This document shows, piece by piece, positions 1-9,770 of a stretch of 64,000 nt of DNA (its first letter is position 1; each line of letters opens with the position of its first letter). Below the pieces are notes generated by a model, which was given only the letters and a program-made list of their open reading frames with translations, was not told the DNA's origin and ran no database searches. This stretch comes from Galeruca laticollis. Its lineage: Eukaryota > Arthropoda > Insecta > Coleoptera > Chrysomelidae. The stretch is taken from positions 60,962,551 through 61,026,550 of the forward strand of contig OY998180.1 of NCBI GenBank assembly GCA_963921935.1. Reading direction: 5' to 3'. A program made the translations under genes and the position numbers.

Positions 1-120
1 TAGGCGTATTGCCGTTAAATTCTTGCTCGATTTTTAATAGAGTTCTGAACTTAATTTTAAATTGAAATTATTACGTATTGAACAAAAATAACGCACTTAC
101 TAGAAAAGTAATATTTTTCA

Positions 121-341
121 GGACATCAATATTACAAGTTCCATCCTGAGCACATATCTGCATCTCATTATTTGCAACTGCAATAATTTTTGGAGATCAT
201 GCCTGAATCCCACTATTTTCATTTGCAGGAATTTCGTAAGAATATGGCTGCTTCGCATTATTTTGAGTTGCAGGAATTTATTGGAGAACATTACTAGCTG
301 AATTAGTTTCTCGCTCCTGAAACCTTTTCTTGTTTTTAGTA
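121..341 (-). repeat. Three degenerate 45-bp tandem units in an eroded coding-like stretch
   Basis: A motif like TTTGCAGGAATTT recurs near 178, 225 and 270, a 45-bp period equal to 15 codons. On the minus strand two frames are partly open. One gives hydrophilic units beginning IPA(T/N)(Q/E)N(N/S), with stops between units. The other is open throughout and gives units beginning FLQ(L/M)K. The repeats end where the Mutator-like element is inserted, so they are probably part of whatever that element landed in. No protein family was recognised. It could be the end of an exon or simply a minisatellite. Confidence 0.4.
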
Positions 342-571
342 AAAAGAACGGGCAACGGTCAGTAGCGCGCAGCGGTCAGAAATGTTTTCAGGTAGTTGAA
401 ATTCTATGGGTCAATAGCGCGCGGTATACAATCGGTAAACTGGTCAATTGCGCGAACGGTTCCTTTATAGAAATATGCTCGTCTTAAACAATTTTTTTAA
501 CACGTAACATGCCATAGGAAAACACCTGAAAAGAAAACTATATAAAATAGTGATTATAAGATATATTTTTT

Positions 572-1732
572 TTATTTTTTTGCAAAATTAAAACAAACAC
601 TTTTAATTAAATTAAATCTTTCAATATGGTTATTTACATATAAATTAATTAAATTTGTTACATAATCTTTGCGTTTTTTATACCTAATATTATTACAAGC
701 TTTAGGCAAATGTACACTATTTATTTTAATATATGTATTAATTTGTACATCTTTTAAAACATTAATAAATTTAAAAATATCTGGATGCGCTACATAAAAA
801 CTGGAGTTAAAATGACTGTGGAATGATTCACAAGCATTTGTTGTACGTTCTTGATCACTATTACAAGAAGCCCACATTTTTGGAGGAAAAACGGAATCAT
901 CAGATATATAATTATCAACTAAATAATCAGCATATTCAATTAGTTTAGCATTCTGAGGTATATCTGAGTAAAGGTCTTCTACAAAACAATCCCCTACTTC
1001 GTTAGGATTTAGAAATAATAATCCAAAAGTGTAATGCAACCGAAGACCTATTGCTGAATTAGAATCCCTGTACTCAGATACCAACCCAAGATTTTGAATT
1101 TTACGATACCAGGACTGGGTCAAATGAAACCTACATCCTATTATATTTATGTCTGGCCAAATTTTCTTAACTCCAACGTGTATCGCTTTTTCAAAATCAC
1201 TAACGATTTCTTTGGGCTCAAACCTTAAATTTATACTAGCACAATAACTTTTTAAAAGCTTAAATGCCTCAAAGTAAGTATTAGATTGTTTGTTTGGCAG
1301 TAAAATAAATACTAAAGGTATATAATGTCCGTTTTCTACTGTATGTATCGTAAATAACTGAGTTAAAAATTTCGGGCAATAACTGAAAGTTCCGTCTACA
1401 TAAATTTTAGGTCGTGAACACAGATACTGTAAATTTGTTTGACAGGAAAATATTATTACATTTAAGTTCGTGTTATTTACCAATAAAAATTCTTCGTCCT
1501 TATTTGTTTTAATAACAATAGATTCTAGAGCTTCTTGGAGGTCTTCTAATGATTGAGGTAAAACTGGCAAAACGCTTCGTCTTGATCGATATACACTTTT
1601 TCTTATATTATCAAGGTCCCGTGTTGTGAGATTCACTTCTGCGGGAGCTTCTTTAAGCTCAGTATTGATGATCTTAGAAGGTCTTTGCGATATGTCTTCT
1701 ACAGCCTTCCTTTTAATTCCGTTTTGTAATTT
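572..1732 (-). CDS. MULE transposase, exon 2 (catalytic domain)
   Basis: This is the main exon of a Mutator-like transposase that cuts and joins the element in the nucleus. The exon starts after an acceptor ending TTTCACAG (1733-1740) and adds 32 codons ahead of the first internal Met, in phase 0 with exon 1. It is 386 codons plus a stop. The family's catalytic acids are visible: D in KIYVDGTFSYCP, D in IVSDFEKA and E in TNACESFHSHF, with the typical CRFHLTQSW block between the second and third. No stop or frameshift interrupts it, so it may still be functional. The C-terminus lacks an obvious SWIM finger. Family assignment is firm; activity is inferred. Confidence 0.85.
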   Translation of the reverse strand, partial: KLQNGIKRKAVEDISQRPSKIINTELKEAPAEVNLTTRDLDNIRKSVYRSRRSVLPVLPQSLEDLQEALESIVIKTNKDEEFLLVNNTNLNVIIFSCQTNLQYLCSRPKIYVDGTFSYCPKFLTQLFTIHTVENGHYIPLVFILLPNKQSNTYFEAFKLLKSYCASINLRFEPKEIVSDFEKAIHVGVKKIWPDINIIGCRFHLTQSWYRKIQNLGLVSEYRDSNSAIGLRLHYTFGLLFLNPNEVGDCFVEDLYSDIPQNAKLIEYADYLVDNYISDDSVFPPKMWASCNSDQERTTNACESFHSHFNSSFYVAHPDIFKFINVLKDVQINTYIKINSVHLPKACNNIRYKKRKDYVTNLINLYVNNHIERFNLIKSVCFNFAKK

Positions 1733-2226
1733 CTGTGAAACAACATTAAAATATATAAATAATATATATCTACTATAATTTTTGAGGTTTATAAGAGTGA
1801 GTATTTTTGAAAAATAACAAATTTAAGAAATTAGATGAATATCCGAAATATTTAACTTATACGAATAAAATTAATCATATTATATTATATACGTAGGTCG
1901 AGTAGTGAGCCATTATTAACCGAGGAGTTGTACTAATATTTTAAAATTTTATTTAATTAGATTTTGATAAAGGCAGAAATGATGCTAATTTCAAATAAGT
2001 TTTTATAATTTTATCATACCAATTAAGTGTACCTACTAGTGCTGAATTTGCGAGTTTGATTTTGTTTAGAATTAGAAATAAGAGTTTCTGTTTATATTTC
2101 ATTGAAAATATAAAAAAAGTTCATTATTTACCTAGGGAGAGAAATATTATTTCTCATTCGAGCTTTGGAGTTAATAATGACGATTTCTAAGGTTAGTAGT
2201 AAGAAATATAATTATTAAACACTTAC

Positions 2227-2565
2227 CTTAACGTGTAAATTTTCATCAAATGCGTGACTGTGATTGTCTTTTTGCTGTAACAACACCTCTTCTGATTTAT
2301 CCACAGAAATCGAAGCTGGACATCCTCGCTTTGTACAGCGATATGAAACACCTAATATAGTTTCTCTATCTTTGCGAAAAGTATAACTTTTAACTATTAA
2401 TAATTTTTTTCCGCGCTCACTTAACATGGTCTCCATTTCGGTATCTTTACACGTAAACTTCTTCTGAATAATGTAAGTGAGTAAATGTAATTTAATGTGT
2501 ACAATCATAAGACTGAAAGACTCCTTGCTATTAGGGACAGGTACTAATATCATGTCTGCGCGCAA
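2227..2565 (-). CDS. MULE transposase, exon 1 (FLYWCH-type zinc finger)
   Basis: This exon carries the DNA-binding N-terminus. From about residue 44 it reads METMLSERGKKLLIVKSYTF, then YRCTKRGCPASI and DNHSHAF, the C-x4-C...H-x-H layout of FLYWCH fingers that precede MULE transposase domains in animals. The exon ends at an AAG|GTAAGT donor (2226-2221) in phase 0, and joining to the acceptor at 1733 keeps the frame. The intron is about 494 bp. The probable start is the Met at 2436, because the family normally begins just before the finger. The 43 codons upstream look like 5' leader and overlap the subterminal repeats. Confidence 0.75.
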
Positions 2566-2649
2566 TCGACCTGTCCCTTTTAGAACCCTCTTATAATCTG
2601 TAAGGATTAAACTGACCGCTGCGCGCTATCGGAATACACCCAAAAGAAC

Positions 2650-3090
2650 AGGTATGTGTGGTTCGATTGCTTCATAATTTTCTAACTGCGGATCTTGTGC
2701 ATCATAGTTGCTGTTAATCTCATATGTTTCAATGAGTGCCAATAATTCCATTTTCGTTTTTAAAATATTCATTCTTTTTTCATATTCACTTTTAGAAACT
2801 TCACTTCGTTACAAATAATGAAATCAATCAGTTTAGAAAATTTGGAGGAATTATTATGGGGCAGAGCAATTCTAAGATGTTTCTCGACCTGTACAACTGC
2901 AAATGGTGTTAAATGTTGATAAATCAATTTCTCGGCATTATCACTAAATTGGAGAGGTGATTTGAAAACCATGTTCGAAAACGCATTTTGTGTTTCTGTT
3001 TTCTTCATATTCAACAGAATAAATAATTTCTCAACGAATTCCTGAAATGAACTGTATCTCGATATCACGGGCTTCAATTTGACCATTTAG
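2650..3090 (-). pseudogene. Unrecognised coding-like fragment interrupted by the MULE
   Basis: A minus-strand open stretch of 105 codons ends at 2769. A second frame picks up without a gap (SEYEKRMNILKTKM...) and stays open up to the MULE duplication at 2649. The text is Glu/Lys-rich and protein-like, which suggests one former exon with a 1-2 nt frameshift near 2780. Beyond the MULE, one minus-strand frame stays open through the 45-bp repeats to about 121. I do not recognise the family. A transposon ORF or a host exon are both possible. Confidence 0.35.
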
Positions 3091-3229
3091 ACTTTCCAAC
3101 TGTTATTTGTGGTGAATATAATACCACTTTTTTTTCAAAAGCTAATAACCGAACTTTACTAGATTTCATGACTTCAAATATGTTCATGTAACTGTCTGTT
3201 AGACGTAGCGTATAAGATGATGGCAATAC

Positions 3230-4240
3230 TTATTAAAACATGTCTAGAAAATATAGTATAACCACAAATTAGTGAATATCGGGCCGGATTTAGGAAAGGA
3301 AGAGGAATAATTGATCAAGTTTTCGCAATGAAAGAACTACTTGCAACATGCTATGAATTTAATATCCCAGTAGCCATAGCCTTTATAGATTTCAAGAAAG
3401 CATACGACTCGAAGCTGCAGAGACTGGTAATGCAGACTATGAAGCATACAAGCGGTAATGTACGAGTAAAAGGAGAAGAATCAGCAAACTTCGAAATCAA
3501 CACAGGCCTGAGGCAAGGAGATCCACTAACAACGGTGCTCTTCAATCCAACACTTGAATCAATTTTAAGGAATGGAAAAATTAACAAACATGGAAATACG
3601 ATTCAAAAGTCACCAATTAATTGTATACGCGAATGATTGGACAATCCTAATAAAAAACGAAAAAAAATGGAACAAATAATGAAGAAACTAATAGACGAAG
3701 GTCAGAAAATAGGAATATATGAACCAAAAGAAAAGCAGTATAATGAAATTAAGAAATTCGAAATTAACTGAAATGAAGATAAGAATGACCATAGGAGAAT
3801 TCAAATTAGAGGAAGTGGAAGAAATCATGTACGAGTAAGGATAACAAATAAACGCGAAGAAACAAAAGAAATAGATGCAAGATTAAGCAAGAGAAATAGA
3901 ATCGCTGAAGCTATAAATAACCTGTTATGATCGAATAGACTATCTAGAAAAATATACAAAACCATGAAAAGACCAACGGTTTGAATCGGATGTGAAACAT
4001 GGATATTGAATCAGGCCACTAGAGACACTATAAGGAGAAGGGAAAGGAAGATGCTTAGAAGAATTATGGGTAGGAAAAAAATAGAAGACGAATATTTAAG
4101 AAGAACTAATGCAGAAGTGGGATCTACAATTAAACTCATATAGACATCGTAGGGAAATCGAGACGGATGCAGTGGCTGGGACATTGGGAAAGAGTGTCAG
4201 AAACTAGGACGGTGACGAACATAGCATAAAAAATACCAGA
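3230..4240 (+). pseudogene. Degenerate LINE reverse transcriptase, C-terminal half
   Basis: The frame reads RAGFRKGRGIIDQVFAMKEL, then AIAFIDFKKAYDS, then TGLRQGDPLTTVLFN, which are RT blocks of a non-LTR retrotransposon. The YADD block has decayed, and multiple stops and frameshifts follow. Further on, GCETWILNQATRD and MLRRIMGRKK(I) match the C-terminal region of the same LINE type. The element is truncated at both ends and dead. It is related to, but not the same copy as, the minus-strand LINE at 4.9-6.7 kb. The clade was not resolved. Confidence 0.7.
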
Positions 4241-4296
4241 CTACAACAAGAAACTGAACTGCGGTTGGTAGGTAGTCGCTTATATATTAGGTGATT

Positions 4297-4893
4297 TCTA
4301 TTCCGCAAACTTCTTGATTGCGGCTCCCAAAAACAATCGACTTCCCTGGAAGTCTCTATATAAGAATAATCACAAGAAAATAATGATAGATAATTCGAAT
4401 AAATCCTTGCGCCTTTGCCAAAATTTCAACTTTCTTATAGGTATAGCGTTAGGCAGAGTAGGATTCAAGGACTACACCAGTGTGTTATTTCCTTAAAAGG
4501 AAGTTCCCCCTGGAACTTCCGTGTAGCCGCGACTAGATGCTTAAATCGGCAACTGGACCCATGTCTGCACTTTCCGGTCGTATGGAAATAACAGGGCACC
4601 GTCTTCAGCGGGCACCGATAACGAGCGGTATTGCTGCAAATTAATATGTTGACACCGGTATCTTGGAAGATCACCTCTATCATGTTCCTGATGACTCGCC
4701 AATCCAATTGGTTGCTCTCTATCCTGGGCATTTCTAATTTCTCCACGTGGCATTCCAGCACGTGATCTCGAAGGCTTCGCATCGCTTCCCACATATTCCG
4801 ATAGGTGGATCGACCTAGAAATTCATTTCTAGTTACCAGGTAGAAGACGTACTGGGAATTGTCTTTGAGTCTCAAAATTTCTTGTGTTCTGCA
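4297..4893 (-). mobile_element. Gypsy fragment: part LTR plus macro/CCCH 3' ORF
   Basis: This is a truncated 3' end of the same Gypsy family as at 8.7-15.1 kb. About 190 bp of LTR (4300-4490) are followed, in minus-strand reading from 4875, by an ORF containing YVFYLVTRNEF, STYRNMWEAMRSLRDHVLE, MPRIESNQLDW and IEVIFQDTGVNILI (C-terminal half of a macro domain). Then comes the zinc finger VPCYFHTTGKCRHGSSCRFKH. A short deletion at the LTR junction removed the polypurine tract. The macro N-terminus is missing because the copy is broken near 4893 beside a LINE 3' end. Confidence 0.75.
4465..4875 (-). pseudogene. Macro-domain (C-terminal half) and CCCH finger ORF, truncated
   Basis: This 136-codon open frame is the least damaged copy in the window of the 3' module of the Gypsy pol. 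The first ~80 residues align by eye with the second half of TARG1/OARD1-type macro domains (YxFYLxTxxxxxxxxTYxxxxxSL..., MPRI, VFxDTGxxI). The finger follows as C-x7-C-x5-C-x3-H. It ends LPFKE and then differs from the sister copies because of the deletion at the LTR edge. Which nucleotide or RNA it binds, if any, is not known. Confidence 0.7.
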
Positions 4894-4899
4894 CCTATT

Positions 4900-5089
4900 T
4901 CCAATTTGAACGTTAATTACTTAACCTTTCCATGGCTAGGTTGACGACTTGCCTCCGTCCCACCTTGTCATTTGTCTTACTTTTCCACTTACTGATATTA
5001 AGTCTTCGTAGATCCTCTTCAACCTCCGTTTACCATCTTGTTCTGGGTCTACCTCACCTCTTCTTCGCCTTCCTCCTATCGAACTATCG

Positions 5090-5153
<64 letters not shown>

Positions 5154-6690
5154 ATATTTCCGGCAGCCTTCCTGGTTCTATTCTTTCTATATGTCCTAAC
5201 CATCTTAGTCTTTGAGATTTTATCATTCCAATAATATCCGGATTTTTATATAATTCTTCGAGCTCTTTGTTTGTCCTCCTCATCCATATTCCATTTTGTG
5301 ATTTTACTCCGAATGTTTCCCTCAATAGTTTTCTTTCCCATATTTGTAGCATTCCTTCTTCTTTTTGGTTTATTGTCCATGTTTCTGAGGCATATGTAAC
5401 TATAGACCTAATCACAGTCTTGTAAATCCTGATTTTCACGCTCCTTGATATATTTTTGCTTTTCAATAATCTATTCAAGGCATAAATGCAATTATTGGAT
5501 TTCCTCCCCTATATTGGGTGTTCGTGTAATTATTGTTCCAAGGTACTCGAATCTCTTTATTTCTTCAAATTTATATATCTTTCCTTTGGCTGTTTTTACT
5601 GTTAGATAATTCGATCTGTTCATTCCATGTATTTCGTTTTCAGTTCATTGATATAGAGCCCTTTTTTTCTGCTTTTTCTGCAATATTTTTTATTACCTGT
5701 CTTATTTCTTCTTTACTTCTCGCTAATATTACTATGTCATCTGCAAATGCTAAACATTGATTTCTCTTGTGATATATAAGTCCAGACCCATTTATGCTTG
5801 CTACCTGAATTACTCTTTCCAATAACAGACTAAAGAGAATGGATGACAGTGGATCGCCTTGTCTTACGCCTTCAGTTACAATGAATTTCTCAGACATACC
5901 GTTATTTATTCTTACTTCATTTTCAGTATTTTGTAGTCTTAGTCGAATCATTTTGATCAGTTTTCCACTTATTCCTAGGTCTTCCAGAGCTTTGTACAGT
6001 TCATATCTTTTTACTTTATCGAATGCTTGTTTGAAGTCGACGAATAGCACCGTCGTCTGTTTTCCAAATTGATAACACTCGGCCTATATTTCTCGTAGCA
6101 TGAAGATTTGCTCCACTGTGCTCATACCTCGTCTAAATCCACATTGGTATTATCCGATGATATTTTCCTTTGAAATATATTTGATATAGGTGGCAAGTAT
6201 CTTGTCAGCCACATTTAATAGTGCTATTCTTCTATAGTTGTGGCATTCATTTGTATTCCCTTTTTAATGTATAGGAAATATTATAGCGTTGGTCCACTCT
6301 GTCGGTATTCGTTCTACTTCCCATATCATTGGCATTAATTTTTCCACTTCATCTCCTAATCGCGTTTTATTGTTCTTTATATTAGCTATAATATAATTTA
6401 CTTTATCTCTACTCGAGACTATATATGATTTCAATATATTTTTGGACTGATGTTCCGGCTCTTCTGCAATGTAGAATCGCCCTGATGCATCAATCCTTGC
6501 TTATATGAAGCAGAATCCATCTTGATGAGCCGTTGTAATAACTTTGTACCTGATAGTTTCCTAGGAAGTTTCTATTAAACTATCCCTGCAAAACCGGATT
6601 TTAGTAACGTGAACGACCAATGGGGAATAGGAACATAGTGTATGTGGTAGAAAACCCACCACAAATCGTGTAAATGGCTCCGGGTGGGCT
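4900..6690 (-). pseudogene. Non-LTR retrotransposon (LINE) with decayed ORF2
   Basis: In minus-strand order the pieces are: a thumb-upstream region (MPMIWEVERIPTEWTNAIIF, 6260-6370), the block CGFRRGMSTVEQIF (6110-6150), MLFVDFKQAFDKVKRYELYK, EGVRQGDPLSSILF and LAFADDIVILARSKEEI (5640-6050). The C-terminal part follows (IVTYASETWTINQKE, RLRWLGHIER, 5150-5478). It ends GRPRTRW, a stop, then EVEEDLRRLN at about 4935-5060. Scattered stops and frameshifts make it inactive. A (TA)n tract sits inside the last coding part. The 5' end near 6690 is uncertain. Confidence 0.7.
5093..5151. repeat. (TA)n microsatellite inside LINE ORF2
   Basis: An uninterrupted TA dinucleotide run of about 58 bp lies between the LINE codons for GRLPE and those for RRKAKKR. 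It keeps an open Tyr-Ile frame on the minus strand but is clearly a simple-sequence expansion. Confidence 0.95.
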
Positions 6691-6859
6691 GCCGCCAACT
6701 ATCAGGCGCCATGTTCAATATTATGTATGTATAGACTTGAAAGGTTAAATTAGACCATCTATCAAAAAATGAATCTACACATTTTTAAAACCAAACCAAT
6801 ATTTATTATAAAAATGTGTACCTTACAAATAAAAATGAAATTATAGAAAAATATGAATA

Positions 6860-7425
6860 CATGATATTCCCATCTCGTATTGCCCGGAGAACAAAATAAT
6901 TTTAGTTAAATGGTTTCTAATTGGCATCTTAATTTCACTTTTCTTTTTAACAATAAAGTGTAGTCTGATTTTAAGGTAGTTTGTGCATATGGCTATCAAA
7001 AATTAAATGTGATTAACATAATTTTCCAACACATGCTTATTCAAACCTTCAGACAAATCTATTGTTAGAGCTTTGTTCATAACTTTGTTAGTTAACAAAT
7101 CAAAGGACTTTTTCCTATGCAAATTTTGTTCAAAAATTCTTGAAACAGCAATTTTACAAACGTGTATAACATCATTTGAAGGATATGTTAATCCTCCTTT
7201 ACTTTTATGGGCAATCAAAGAATTAAGCGAATTTGCAGTTAATGCCTCAACAAATGCTTCACATTTCAAGGTGTTCCTCAATTGTGAAACGACAAATCCA
7301 GCTATATACGTGATAATTTGTTCACTACATGTTGACAAAATAAATGGATTCATGATAGTTGTGGTCATCCTTGCCTCTTCATCTTTATCAAATTGAGGAA
7401 TACCATCATTATCAGACAAACGGGA
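6860..7425 (-). pseudogene. P-element-type transposase C-terminal fragment
   Basis: The 138-codon frame contains CSEQIITYIAGFVVSQLR, LKCEAFVEAL, HKSKGGLTYPSNDVIHVCKIA and a helical C-terminus. This matches the conserved C-terminal region of P-element/THAP9-like transposases (ITYIAGY, GGL..PS..V..IC..AE). Downstream, after a stop near 7003, related residues continue in decayed form. The THAP finger and the catalytic core are absent, so only a 3' fragment survives. The assignment is from remembered family motifs, without an alignment. Confidence 0.6.
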
Positions 7426-7559
7426 TCTGTGTTTGCTGATCTACTGGGCACAACTAAAATGGGAATTTGTTCCAAAGGTGTACAATTACCAACGCCTCCA
7501 CTTCTAACGTCTGATCTTATTAACAAACTCTTGTAAGATCACGTAAATTGACAAGCTGT

Positions 7560-8640
7560 TGGATTGTTATTCCATCCAGCTTTCGATCTGATAGAGTACA
7601 TGGAAAAGTACAGACGCCAAAAAAGAACTGACAATAATAAAAGTCGACGAAGATGCGAAATATGCTATACGAAGAACTGTCCATACGTTTTTTATGAAAA
7701 ATGAAGTACCACCATTAAAGAAAGTGCTGGAAGCTGTCGGTGAAAACGATATCATCCCTATAATTGGTAAGAATACATTGAGGAAAATATTACATGGTTC
7801 GAATTTTAGTTATGAGAAAATAAATAGAAAGAGTGTTATTATTGAAAGATTTGAAATAGTATTGTAGAGAACAGAGTATCTAAGGAAAATTAAAGAGTTT
7901 CGGAAGTAAGGAAGGAATATTTAATATACGGATGAAACATGGATCCACGAGGGGCACACAGTGAAAAAAGTATGGCAAGATGTAAATATGAAAAATGCAA
8001 GCAGCTATTGACGGTTGGTCAACCGGTTTGAAAATACCATCTGGAAAAGTCCGTCGTTTGATAATGACACATATGGGAAGTGATGGCGGATTTGTGTTAA
8101 CTGTTGAAATAATATTTATTTAAGTCCAAGAAATCGTGAGACTACCATGAAGAGATGAACGCAGAGGTGTACGCGAAGTAGTATGGACGCATGACTGAAA
8201 ATTTGTCGACACTGCGAAAGAACGCCACAACAGGTATGGAGAAAAGATCAAATTCAAGAATGGTTACAGGATAAAAGCATCCCTTACGATGAAAGCAGTC
8301 TAAAGAGCGAATTGCTTCAAATTGTGTAGATACATGCCTATAAATATAAGAAATTTGCTGTAGATGAATTTAGCATTGAGCCATGGAATTACTATAGTAA
8401 GGTTACCCACGTATCAATGTGAGTTGAATGCAATAGAATTAAATGTGGGCACAAGTTAAAGGAGATGTGGCACGGTAAAATCGAACGTTAAAATTAGCCG
8501 ATGTGGAACGCTTTTTGAGAAATCATTGGAACGAGTGACAACAGAAAACTGGAGAAAGTGTATTGCTCATGTTCACAACGAATAAAACAAAATGCTGTAT
8601 GTAGATAATATGGCTGATAAAGTTATCGATAATATTTTCA
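7560..8640 (+). pseudogene. Decayed Tc1/mariner (IS630)-type transposase
   Basis: Plus-strand pieces read AIRRTVHTFFMKNEVPPLKK, NTLRKILHGSNFSYEK, IYTDETWIHEGHTVKKVW (first catalytic D), LIMTHMGSDGGFV and LPTYQCELNAIELNVG (third catalytic region). Many frameshifts and stops lie between them. The order and motifs match the spliced transposase at 24.8-27.9 kb, so the two are one family. The second catalytic D block is not clear. The region stops near 8.7 kb, where the full-length Gypsy element has inserted. Confidence 0.65.
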
Positions 8641-8722
8641 TCAATGTCGGTAAAGTGTAAGTTCTAACATTGATTTTCGGTGTTACGAGTGTTATTTTTG
8701 TAATTATTATTTTTGTACATAT

Positions 8723-9214
8723 TGTAATGTTTTTCTTATTTATTTAGACAATAAACGGGTGGGATAAATTTTAAACACTCGGTATGGCTACTTACTAATT
8801 TATTGAAACACTAACTCACTAACACTTAATTTATATATACTCAACTAATCACTTAATTATTAATTTATATTAACTGTATATTCACTCAAACTAATTTATA
8901 TAAACACTTTATATTCACTTATTTACTGTTAAACTCACGATGTCAAATTATAAACTAAACTCACTCTTCCTGATCAGTCCCTTATATATTAAAGCCGTTT
9001 TTACTAGCAAATTCTGGGCTGCGGCTTACACAGTCACGAATAATTTTTCTGGCCTTTTCTAGATAACTCTGGTCACAAAAACAATGTTTACATAAGATAG
9101 TCGTGAACTCGTAAACAGTTTTTTGTTACTGCGTATCCGCAATAATTTTAACTTTTATACCTGGCTTAGACAGAGTCGGTTTTAGGGACTATACCAGTGT
9201 GCTGTTTCGTAACA
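8723..9214 (-). repeat. 3' LTR of the full-length Gypsy element
   Basis: It is a 492-bp repeat matching 14660-15146. On the minus strand it starts TGTTACGAAACAGCAC and ends AAACATTACA. The stop codon of the macro/CCCH reading frame lies inside it, at 9189-9191. Confidence 0.92.
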
Positions 9215-9770
9215 TTACCCCCTCCTTAAATGGAAGTTCCTCCTGGAACTTTTGTGTAGCCGAGACTGGATGTTTGAATCGGCAACTGGCCCCATTTCTA
9301 CACTTTCCGATCTTATGGAAATAGCAGGGCACCGTCTTCATCGGATACTGATAACGGGGGTTGTAGCTGCAAATTAATATATGGACGCCGGTATCTTGAA
9401 AGATAATCTCTACCATGTTCCTGATGATTCGCCAATCCAACTGGTTACTCGCTATCTTAGGCATAGCCAGTTTCTTCACGTTGGATTCCAACACATGGTC
9501 TCGGAGGTTTCGAAGTGCTTCCCACACATGGCGGTAGGTAGATCAATCTTGGAATTCATTTTTAGTTACCACGTAGAAGACGTACCGCGAATCATGTTTC
9601 AGTTTCAGTGTCTTGCCAGGGGCTGGAAACTGGTTTTCAAGTTTTTCTAGTTCCCTAACTTCTTTCGAAAGACAGTTGCCAACCCTCGTGCGTTCTTGAT
9701 ACGGGCGGGAATGTTGTATGCCAGTGAATAATCTTCCGGGAGAGTGAACAGATCTTGTTGTTGTTCCGAA
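9189..9770 (-). pseudogene. Macro domain (TARG1/OARD1-like) plus CCCH finger at the end of Gypsy pol
   Basis: Directly after the integrase C-terminal region the frame reads DLFTLPEDYSLAYNIPAR, then GLATVFRKKLG (9660-9754), matching the first half of TARG1-type macro domains (DLF..P..DSLAH...D...GxGIA..F.KKFG). A stop or 1-nt shift near 9647 and an in-frame stop near 9544 interrupt it. Beyond them it continues SRYVFYVVTKNEF, STYRHVWEALRNLRDHVLE, MPKIASNQLDW and VEIIFQDTGVHILI (9363-9600). The CCCH finger C-x7-C-x5-C-x3-H lies at 9270-9326. The Lys of the FxKKxG block is kept. The loop that in TARG1 carries the catalytic Asp (GCGLD) reads ASNQ and is shorter. Family members bind or hydrolyse ADP-ribose on proteins; a role here is inference. 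Confidence 0.75.
9217..9227 (-). other. Polypurine tract next to the 3' LTR
   Basis: Minus-strand AAGGAGGGGGT lies just upstream of the 3' LTR, the expected position for the plus-strand primer. The macro/CCCH frame is translated straight through it (F K E G V). Confidence 0.85.

Larger units (their letters stand above)
350..2641 (-). mobile_element. Mutator-like DNA transposon (MULE) with FLYWCH-type transposase
   Basis: Both ends begin GGG and carry the same inverted core TAGCGCGCAGCGGTCAG (about 363-379 and, inverted, 2612-2628). A second, subterminal inverted match, GGTC(A/G)ATTGCGCG, lies at about 443-455 and 2560-2572. The 8-bp AAAAGAAC flanks both ends directly (342-349 and 2642-2649), fitting the 8-9 bp target duplications of Mutator elements. 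The interior holds one two-exon transposase gene on the minus strand. Short arms and intact duplications suggest a fairly recent insertion. Confidence 0.85.

Noticed and set aside
4932..5234. Plus-strand ORF with a Tyr-Ile run looking like a membrane protein
   Set aside because: It is produced by the (TA)n tract and is the antisense of the LINE.
9189..9527. First impression of an envelope-like third ORF downstream of Gypsy pol
   Set aside because: There is no signal peptide, no membrane segment and no furin-like site; the sequence fits a macro domain and a CCCH finger instead.
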